From NCBI GenBank assembly GCA_001931875.2, contig MSJH02000827.1, forward strand, positions 186,001-250,000: a stretch of 64,000 nucleotides of DNA. The letters are read 5' to 3'. The notes under the pieces were generated by a model. That model did no database searches and had not been told where the DNA came from. It was given only the letters and a program-made list of their open reading frames with translations. Position numbers and translations under genes: made by a program. Below, piece by piece: positions 55,001 through 64,000 of the stretch (position 1 is the first letter of the stretch; each line of letters begins with the position of its first letter). This DNA is from Byssochlamys sp. IMV 00236 (taxonomy: Eukaryota > Ascomycota > Eurotiomycetes > Eurotiales > Thermoascaceae).

Positions 55001-56487
55001 AAAAGTTCAGGCCCTGTCAGATGGTAGACTGTGATATGCGAAATACGTCATGTGTTACCTGCAGGCTGCGGACAGACGTTACTCTGCTAACTAACTGGTT
55101 ATTAGTTGAGTACCATAGTTACGAGGAGAACTTTGAATCAAGAGATTCGAAAAAAATTTATGTTAGAACTTCGAGCTTGACAAGTAAATTGGGTTGTAGG
55201 TTTGATATCGTTTCTCTCTCCAAAGGGTTGAAACTCCGGAACTTCTCTGGCAGCCCTTATTCGATGAAGTTGATCCAGGTGAGGTGAACTAGATGTTTCT
55301 GCAGAGACACATTGACAGCTGTGCTGCATGAAGAACAAGTACGGCTGATATTTCGTACGCTAACCCAGAGTAACAGCGGCTTTGATGTCATAATAATGTC
55401 CGATCAAGAATGTACTGAAGTTCTCTGTCGCTGCCTCGATTATTTGCGGGTATGACTTATCGAGTACAATTGCTCGATATCGTTGAGTGATGCGACGGCA
55501 TTTTCTTCATGCTTGATAGAAACCCAGGACGTCATTGACCTCCGTTGAGGGATGAGGTGAAGTCATCTGCTGCTTTTACTGTCTTTGGCATGGTTGATGT
55601 TTGGCCATCTCAACAGAGCTGCACAAGTCGACCTTGGTGACGGACCAGACCTCGCTCAAATCCGACTCTCGCATCACCCTCGGACTACAGAACGCATTGG
55701 AACCGTACTCTCAAATGCTGTATGACGAGGTTGCAAGTATCTACGTGGTTGATTGCGCGACAGAAACTTGCTACATATGGTACGGTTTCATCCATACGCG
55801 ATCCGTGTTTTCTGCAACGGGTCAAAAGTACAGCCCCATTCGCAAAGCAGGGAGAGATCAGACTCGATACCGTAGTGTACCTCGCATTTCCCGGGTGATC
55901 GACCGTACTTTTGAGCGCCAAAGTCAGCACTTTCTTCATCTTCAGCTTTGCAGAATGTCGGTCTGACAGGGGGGGAGACAAAGGTTGTTTCCACATCCCA
56001 GCCGCACATCACTATCTCCGGGTCTTTTTTTTCTCAAGCCGAAAATGGTCATTGCGGTGGGATTTATGTCAGGTTCAGCGTGTAGTACTGGGTAGCAGTT
56101 CATTCCAAGTCTTCTTTATCTAGTCGTCCTCCAGCTCTGCAGATGTGCCTGACGGTACACCGCTGGTGACTTGCACTGAACTCTGATCTGTGACACCGTC
56201 ATTCTTATGGTCACGGAAATTGAGAACGATGGTTCCATTCCATTGAAGAAGGTGATCGAAGTGAGCGAGCATCAGCAGAGGAATTGTTGATGTAGACAGT
56301 AGACTAAGTAGACTGTTAACGTCGTTGTGGGGATGATCTTTTTGCCGCTTCTCACCGCCAGCACGTGCGGGCGGCCTGACAGGACCCCGTGATTTTGCCT
56401 TCAGGGGCCAGAATCAGATTATTATTTACAATTAATTATTCGCCTTTCTTTGCGATTCCGCTCCTCCACGCCGTTCTTGCGACCAAG
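52080..56487. other. 4.4-kb stretch without a supported gene
   Basis: Begins with the 3' flank of the C2H2 gene and ends with the idi1 promoter. Open frames of up to 121 codons (for example 55601-55966 plus, 53702-54037 minus) overlap others and show no motifs. Simple AAT/TAA repeats occur near 54537-54551. Nothing else is seen. Confidence 0.6.
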
Positions 56488-57504
<1,017 letters not shown>

Positions 57505-58895
57505 TCGCAGTGATTCCCATGGTGTTATTAGTTTGTTATTCATAAATAATGCCGGTTAGGCACAAGAGTATATTTGTTGATATTTGTACATTCGAGAGAA
57601 ACCGGCAGTTGCATCGGGAGCGATATTTGGATACCAATTATGCGAGCATACCTGCATTCAACCCGTCATACCATAGATGGGTTCGCATATTATTTTTCTA
57701 GAAAGAATCGGAAATTTTCATACTCGTGATGTGATGTTCTAACCATACGCGGAGAAGAGTAGGATTGACGACCAAAATCTCGTGAATATTCAAAGAAGAC
57801 AACTATTCTCATCGACATTCACAGCCCCATTTCCAGATCATTCCCCAGCAGAAATGTTCAAGCGCCATCATCCGACTACAAATCTTCACTGCCCTGATGG
57901 ACCCATCAATGAATTCGATGAAGGGGTCTTACCCCTCTTTTCTGCATATACTTATTTCCCTCTCTCGAATTCTAACTCTTCGTCCCTTCCATCAACCTCT
58001 GCGCACAGTACAGTACTTCTCCCTTTCAGGCCGTAGCCTTTGCGGGATATAGAGTTATAAAACACTTCCCTTCATACCATTCCATGACCGCAAGGGTAAC
58101 TTATATAATTAAGTAGATGCCGTTGATATTTTTGTATTCCTGAGCTCTAGTCCTTTTCACCAACAATTATAATTCACATGTTGAGTTCTTTCTTCGTCTC
58201 TTTACGTGGAGATTTTCTGATATATGTTGAATGCGGTACATTGCGTTGTGCTCTGTCGGAAAACCAGCTTTGGCTACTATAAGCATCGACAACGGGACCT
58301 TCGTGGTTGGTTTCGAACAGATCATTTTACGCTTTTTAATCACACCAAGAGAGACCGACGTCACATTTGGCGATCAGGAGTCACAGGAGATTGGAATTCA
58401 TGTATGGATTGTACCGTCCTTAATTGACCAAGTCGTCAAATGGCGCGAAGATCTTGATTCAGATATGTTTGAGCATGTCTGTATCGATGCAACTTTTTGG
58501 ACTGAACGACTTTCAGAAGCAAGTACAGGACACCATAGCGATATTCAAGAATCAGTTGTGTGATCACCATTATGCGGAGCACCTACACTGGCCATTGGAA
58601 CACTGGGTTTATCAGACCGCTGGAGTCGAGGGCATCTGGAGAACTATCAGATGCTAGAATATTTCATACAACTCGTGTACACGTGCGATTGCACAAGAGA
58701 AGCAGAACAAATTCTAACTTCTTTCTCAAACTATAATGTCAGGGCCTTCAACTGGTAACCTGGGACAAACCAATGGGACGAACGCAAGTGAAACCGAGAT
58801 CGGACCAGCGAGGCAGTAGTCTGCTTGGTGGCTTGTGAGTGTTCGATTACCATGGATTTGGTACTTACTTCTAGCCGAAGTGGAAAACAGGACGT
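57505..58895. other. Left part of the degraded region after idi1
   Basis: The idi1 3' flank, then AT-rich sequence. Plus-strand frames at 58231-58563 (containing FVVGFEQIILRFLITPRETD) and 58424-58657 (containing GLNDFQKQVQDTIAIFKNQL) overlap in two phases and may be one frameshifted old gene. No family recognised. Confidence 0.45.
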
Positions 58896-58903
58896 TATAT
58901 AAG
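58896..58903 (+). promoter_or_regulatory. TATA-like box before a degraded gene
   Basis: TATATAAG lies 41 bp upstream of an ATG at 58944 that opens a short frame (MIISVSKSFDCSEHHILNMI). It may be the relict promoter of the zinc-finger pseudogene downstream. Confidence 0.35.
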
Positions 58904-59128
58904 TATCGGCACAATTATTTCCGACTCGACTCCTCCTGATCATATGATTATTTCTGTCTCAAAATCGTTTGATTGTTCTGAACACCATATTTTGAATATG
59001 ATACTGGATGACCGATATCCGTCTAACCCACCTACCGAGTAAGTCAAGCAAACGTGGGCTTGCCCAGAAATGCCACGCGCGTCATCTCACTTTATTAGTT
59101 TATAACCACTTACTAAATAGTTTAGACC

Positions 59129-59260
59129 CGATTCAGTTCCACCAACAACCTCCGCAAGCATATCGAGTCTAAACACAAGACCTACCTGCTTTGTGAGACT
59201 AGTGGAGGACGCCCAACTGAAGAAGAGGAAGCCACTGCCATTGGTATTGTTACTCTCTGA
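59129..59260 (+). pseudogene. C2H2 zinc-finger fragment
   Basis: A 43-codon frame reads RFSSTNNLRKHIESKHKTYL and ends in an acidic tail with a TGA at 59258-59260. The F-x5-L-x2-H-x4-H spacing is the second half of a C2H2 finger. The cysteine half is not readable; a TAG lies just upstream in frame. It is probably an exon of the same decayed gene as the fingers at 60445-60819, or a paralogue. Confidence 0.45.
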
Positions 59261-59955
59261 CGAGGTCGAGGAACAAAGTAAGAGTCAAGAGAGAGTTCGT
59301 CAACGAAACGGAAACGGAGAATAGCCTCACGGATGGCAAGAAGAAGTCCGAGCAAGGAACCTCCAGGGGAAGACATTTCTAACATGCCCAAACGATCTGG
59401 GGTCCGGCTCACGCGTTACAAAAGAGTAGTTCCTGCTCTTTAGGACGTTATTCCTCGCAGTCGAGGAGACCTTCGATCTTAATATCTTTGGTCTCTCTGT
59501 CGAATATTGAGACGCCGGTAATATTCTTTGGGCGAATACGGATTTCTAAGCGTATCTGCAGAAGAGTTCTGGCAGGCTGTAGCCACGATTCTTAGCCAAT
59601 GGCATTAAGATATTTTGTTTAAGGTGCTATTAGCATAACAGTAGTGTGCTGTGCTGTTGTGGGCGCTGGAATTTCAACAGGTGCCGGAAGTAAGTTGTTT
59701 TTATGCCAACAATCTACTATATTTTGTCCTGGTCTAACAATAGTTCAGTACCTGATTTCCGCAGCGAAAATGGGCTTTTTAAAGCCTTAAAAAGAGACCG
59801 CTCAGATGGTCGCCTGGATTAAGGAATTCCCGGACCCTGTTCTGAGACCTTGGTGAGTACCACTCAATGTGCACTCGAGATGAGAAACTGGGGAGAGGAA
59901 TATTGCAACTTTTGCAACGACTCCAGCTGACACGGCAGTCAGAGACGCAGAACTG
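59261..59955. other. Degraded sequence between zinc-finger relics
   Basis: Basic Ser/Arg-rich frames (for example KRKRRIASRMARRSPSKEPP near 59310) could be decayed coding sequence. Nothing firm. Confidence 0.4.
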
Positions 59956-60819
59956 GTGGATATGCAGCAACTCAATAACCTCCAGGATATGATCCAAGGC
60001 GGAGATTATGATTTTGGTTGCATCCCAAATATCGACGAATCATCTATAGAGACATCCGGCCTCACCCCTATAGATGATATCGCTTTGGCATCTGCGATAT
60101 ACAAGATGTCGCAACCGGAACAGACTTCTCAAGTACATTCATTGTCTACGTTGGATCATATTCCTGGCAGTGTCCATTGGCAATAGCTATCCGACTCAGA
60201 TTTCATTCAATACTTCGCAAGAATCAACATTATAGAGTGTCAATCGTTAGCTCTTGATAAACCGATCAGATTCCACCAGTCTATCCCTGTTGGTAATAGC
60301 CGGGATCCCCCGAGCCTATTTCTATTCCGTTGCACCACACAGTTTATCAATGATACTATATGTTCCTATAAACATAAACTGCGTCCACAGTTTAATTTCC
60401 ACGCCAGTCAATGTGATCCAAAGAACCCTCCTATACAACGTTCTATGATTACTTGTTCAGAACACGGATGCGGCAAGACATTTGCAAACCGGAGATCACT
60501 TCAATCTCATATCTCCAGTACTCACAGATGGACTCCAAAAGCATGCGAATATGGATACAATAAGATATTTATAACCAGCACTAGTTACCACAAACATCAA
60601 GAGGATTGGTATAACAACTCATGGGCACCTCGGAAGTACAGTGTGCCCGGCTGTCTATCTAACAATATCTTTAAATCGCGACCGAAGTGGAGGCAGCATT
60701 TACGACTTCAGCACCACTTTGGTCCGGATCAGATAGCTATATACCTCCCTCATCAAGGATCTAAATCAGTGGAGTGGAGGGTTACAAGTGACGCCCTAAA
60801 ATTTCCATTGCGGTGTTGA
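59956..60819 (+). pseudogene. C2H2 zinc-finger gene, inactivated by transition mutations
   Basis: One reading frame runs 288 codons and is broken only by a TAG at 60184-60186. Upstream it reads MQQLNNLQDMIQGGDYDFGC; downstream FLFRCTTQFINDTICSYKHK leads into three finger-like segments. Finger 1 (CSEHGCGKTFANRRSLQSHI) is intact. In finger 2 (CEYGYNKIFITSTSYHKHQE) Tyr stands at the second Cys position (60556-60558) and at the last His position (60610-60612). In finger 3 (YSVPGCLSNNIFKSRPKWRQ) Tyr stands at the first Cys position (60637-60639). Each change, and CAG to TAG for the stop, is a single transition in a CpA/TpG context. This is the pattern of repeat-induced point mutation. The original gene may have had upstream exons. 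Confidence 0.7.
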
Positions 60820-62749
60820 TCCAAGCCTTTTCAGGGTCGACATTTTGTCAAGACCCATCTCATGAGCAAACGACATGGCCAGACAGAGGCCGAAGCTCAC
60901 GAGAAAATGGGATGGCAGCTGCCTGCTTCGAAGTAACAGGTCTATATGCTCAAAGATGTGTTGTCTATATACTTAAAGATATATTGGAGAAGGCAAACTC
61001 AAGGCTGGGGGCCAACAAGTGGGATCCAAACCCACTTACAGCAGCCGTGATTTCTTCAAAGGTCTGCTGGGCATCGGGGAGATATGTGATATCATTGTTG
61101 AGTCGCTCGAACACGGAAATCGAAAAAACCTCTCCCTCGCTAGCAATTCGGGTGCTAAGATGGTCTATGATCGGGTTCTATACTACTGGTCCGGTTGTCA
61201 GGGATTCTGGAGACGCGAGTTCAGCCATACTCCGACCGACGAGGGCTGGGTGGCCACTGCGCCTAACACCACCAGAATCCTGAGATGGGAGGGCAGCATC
61301 GGCGACTTGTCTGGTCAGTATGAGCGTGGCGTATGCCACGGATTACTCCATCTGTTGATGGTTAGTCAGTCGTTGCGGAGATTGGAAGTTGAAACGTTTC
61401 AGTCAACGATTTCTCACCCCATTGGGTGAGAATAACTCGCATGAAGGACTTCCCCAAATTGGAGCCCCGGCAGGATGCCACCAAGTGGTCTGTTTTCTTC
61501 TCTATCTACATTTCTGTTCTCTTTCTCCTTTTCCACCACAGACACGGAGCATTGAAAACTTCTTCAAACCCATTTCCGTGCAAATAGCTGCAATTTACTA
61601 TCACCGGTTGGGCAGGAACGCCAATGCATGAGATATCGTCGCAATGATGAAATCCCGGAACTCTCCTATATTATTGCTATGAAATCATGAAAAGACTTTT
61701 TCAGAATAACTGTTTTCTCAGTCTAGACCTTTTGTCATATGGGAACATATGGGTTAGTTCTGCTCCGGGTTCTGCTCCTGGTCGAAATCGTGATCTTCTG
61801 AATCGTCTTGGCCTTCCTGTCGCCATGGAGACTTTTCGATCTGCACTTCGATTCCAAAAGGGAGTAGCTGTCTGGACAACATACAAATTCTAGATACTGA
61901 TATTGCCTTGTTATATAGACTGCATGAGGTCAGAGTCACGGTGACTCATTGTTCGACAGAGCGCAATAGACACCGCAATAACGCCGCCATACGAGCATCA
62001 GCTATAGCTCAGTTAGAGAACTATATGCTTGATTACCGCCTGCTGCATGGTTCTTCGTCACATCTTTACGGGATTTTGTCCATGGGCACAAATGTCAGCC
62101 TTTTTCCAGCTGGCTCGTCGGTCATCTAAAATGACGTATCGGACAGCTACCTACAACTATGATCTGACAAATCCGACTCATCGAACTATGTTGGATACCG
62201 AGCTTCGGCTTTTGGCTCGTCAAGAGAACTGAATATAACAAGGCTGGACCAATGTTATGATAAGAATAAAAACTGCTAAACTGTCGACATCCGCAGCTGA
62301 TTCAGAATGCAAAGGGCCTCGGGATCAAGAGCCTTGTCCCTCTGCAGAAAGTCATGATCCCTCTGATGAAGAATCCCCGGGACATCAGCATCGAGAAGTC
62401 GCGAAATGCCTGTGCAATACTCAGGGGCGTCGCTGGGATACCCTCTAGATGCCCTCGAGGCACGGGAGAGGGAACGGGGTCAGGTCCAGGCCAACAATAA
62501 ACGGCATTTAATTCATTGCGGGTTCGGTGACTATGCTGGACAGGCTTTTCATGTCGTGAAGAAAGCAAGCGAAGGAAACGGGAGAAGTGGACTACATACT
62601 TTCAGTAACGAATGGAATGGAAAGAGGGCTGCCTCTAGTAAGCGCGATGGCTAGAATACGATTCATGAGTCGACTAGTTATAGCTAGTTACTACCTGTAT
62701 ATAATAGACTTTGGTCCGAAATAGATATCATCATAAGCCTAAAATGAAC
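60820..62749. other. Right part of the degraded region
   Basis: Decayed coding sequence is likely. 61019-61429 (plus) contains GEICDIIVESLEHGNRKNLS and LASNSGAKMVYD, which resemble an F-box. 61908-62232 (plus) reads AIAQLENYMLDYRLLHGSSS and LYGILSMGTNVSLF, then changes frame to QLARRSSKMTYRTATYNYDL. None makes a full gene. The right end is the 3' flank of the GMC gene. Confidence 0.4.
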
Positions 62750-64000
62750 TTATTCCACAGACTTCTTCTTCAAATCTTCCTTTATGATATCCGCTCCCCT
62801 CTCAGCAACGGCAAAGACTATCGCCTGGATGTTTCCTCTAGGGATAAGTGGGATTATACCGGCGTCAACCACGCGTAAGTTCTTCGTGCCGTACACCTTC
62901 AATCGGTCGTCCACGACGCCGCCTTGCTCGCGAGGCATCATTGCTGTTGTTCCAACAAGGTGGTAGTGAGGGACGAGGCGATCTCTAGTCAGCTGTCGCG
63001 CGGTATCTAAGTCGATGACAGGTTTGTCGCTATGCAGACGACGGCCGCCGCTCTTTATCAGAGAGACCATTGGCTCCGTAGATGCGAGCGTATCCAGCCA
63101 CTTCGTATGTCTAGCATGAATCTCAAGGTCGAGAGGATGAGAGAAGAATTTCGGATCGAACAAGGGAAGGTCATAGGGGTCCTTGGATGTCAAGTGTACA
63201 TGGCCACGGGAGAAGGGGCGGTTGAGCACAGAGACAATACTGACGAAGCATTCTGGCTCAAGCATTCCGAAAACGTCTTTCGGGGTGGGACCTTTCTCAG
63301 GAGTAAGCTGGAACGGCGCCAATGTATACTGTCCGGAGGGTTCTGTTTCATCCTCGAGAATCTTTCGCAAGACGCGATACTGGACCTCCTGACCAGGGAA
63401 GCTTGGGTACTGGTAGTCTTCAAGGTATCTTTTGACCAGCCCCTTCATCTCGCCATCCTGCAGTTCGGACAGCGTCATGAATGCAGATGCCAGCGGGCAG
63501 AGACCCAGTGGACCAGCGCCAGAATGCTGTTGCCAAGCATCCATAGCAGCCTGTGCCACTTCTGGGATACGAAGAGCCTCTCCAGACTGTTGTCCCTCTG
63601 CAATCTCCCAGCTAAAAGGCACAAAACCATGTTCTTGCAGGTTCTCTCCAACGTTCGGGTTGTCCACGATGACCTCGATGTCATGCTTCTTTAGGAGCTC
63701 GCTTCCTCCAATCCCAGATAACTCTAGCAGGTGCGGCGTCTTAATGGTTCCGGCAGAAAGAATGACTTCAGTAGCAGCAGAAGCGGTCCTCCGGACTCCA
63801 TCCTTCGCGGTAAACTCCACGCCAGTCGCTGATACCGTACCGTCAACATCTTTCTTCAAGACAACTCTCTCAACAGTGGCATCTGTGACCACGCGTAGGT
63901 TAGGTCGTTTCGCAACTTCTTCGTTGTAGTAGGCGACACCAGCATGACTTCGTGTCCTGTTCTTCGGATCGATAGTCGCCGGATTACAGAATGCCCCCTT
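62750..64000 (-). CDS. GMC oxidoreductase, C-terminal part (cut by window edge)
   Basis: The minus-strand frame is open to the right edge and ends at a stop at 62750-62752; 416 residues are visible. Motifs of the glucose-methanol-choline flavoenzyme family: AFCNPATIDPKNRTRSHAGV, TEVILSAGTIKTPHLLELSG with GIGG (second GMC signature), VGENLQEH, and the C-terminal HYHLVGTTAMMPREQGGVVD with the active-site His, then LRVVDAGIIPLIPRGNIQAI. The N-terminal FAD-binding GxGxxG lies outside the window. Possible substrates are aryl alcohols, choline-like alcohols or polyketide intermediates; none can be chosen. No introns are seen in this part. Confidence 0.92.
   Translation of the reverse strand, partial: KGAFCNPATIDPKNRTRSHAGVAYYNEEVAKRPNLRVVTDATVERVVLKKDVDGTVSATGVEFTAKDGVRRTASAATEVILSAGTIKTPHLLELSGIGGSELLKKHDIEVIVDNPNVGENLQEHGFVPFSWEIAEGQQSGEALRIPEVAQAAMDAWQQHSGAGPLGLCPLASAFMTLSELQDGEMKGLVKRYLEDYQYPSFPGQEVQYRVLRKILEDETEPSGQYTLAPFQLTPEKGPTPKDVFGMLEPECFVSIVSVLNRPFSRGHVHLTSKDPYDLPLFDPKFFSHPLDLEIHARHTKWLDTLASTEPMVSLIKSGGRRLHSDKPVIDLDTARQLTRDRLVPHYHLVGTTAMMPREQGGVVDDRLKVYGTKNLRVVDAGIIPLIPRGNIQAIVFAVAERGADIIKEDLKKKSVE

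Noticed and set aside
62750..64000. Secondary-metabolite cluster hypothesis (GMC enzyme, SDR, monooxygenase relic, Zn2Cys6 regulator)
   Set aside because: The genes are spread over 48 kb with housekeeping genes between, and no backbone synthase is present in the window.

Overview
The window is from the nuclear genome of a filamentous ascomycete. Eurotiomycete or Aspergillus-like is the best guess, but this is inference. The support is short GT..AG introns (about 50-140 nt), bidirectional gene layout, large serine-rich regulatory proteins, fungal-only families (Zn2Cys6 with fungal-TF domain, OCH1-like GT32, mannitol 2-dehydrogenase, Yvc1-type TRP channel) and relics carrying C:G-to-T:A transitions of the RIP type. 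No tRNA, rRNA, CRISPR array or intact transposon was found. One assembly gap (79 N) lies at 19230-19308.

Layout. 1-6.5 kb: a truncated type II membrane protein, a multi-pass acyltransferase-3, an OCH1-like glycosyltransferase and a longin R-SNARE. 8.2-17.6 kb: ribosomal protein L26, divergent from a 1445-aa AT-hook/C2H2 protein, then OST4, divergent from a Zn2Cys6 regulator. 20.4-31 kb: a TBC RabGAP, divergent from a short-chain dehydrogenase, a small secreted protein, and a DENN-domain protein. 31-36.5 kb: no supported gene. 36.6-39.3 kb: mannitol 2-dehydrogenase, followed by a 5'-truncated, frameshifted Baeyer-Villiger monooxygenase relic. 40.2-49.3 kb: VPS15 (three exons), divergent from YVC1 (sixteen exons by my reconstruction). 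50.7-52.1 kb: a three-finger C2H2 regulator. 52.1-56.5 kb: nothing supported. 56.5-57.5 kb: isopentenyl-diphosphate isomerase. 57.5-62.7 kb: a field of broken genes, including a C2H2 gene whose lesions all fit CpA-to-TpA change. 62.75 kb to the right edge: the C-terminal part of a GMC oxidoreductase.

How genes relate. The clearest functional pairing is VPS15 and YVC1, which share a 682-bp intergenic region. Vps15/Vps34 makes PI3P, the precursor of PI(3,5)P2, which is known in yeast to activate the vacuolar Yvc1 channel. Several other genes act in membrane traffic (R-SNARE, TBC GAP, DENN). OST4 and the GT32 enzyme belong to protein glycosylation. I see no polyketide, non-ribosomal peptide or terpene-cyclase backbone, so the scattered oxidoreductases do not form a secondary-metabolite cluster that I can support.

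Multi-exon models were built by reading splice sites by eye. Each was checked for reading phase and for family similarity across the junction.
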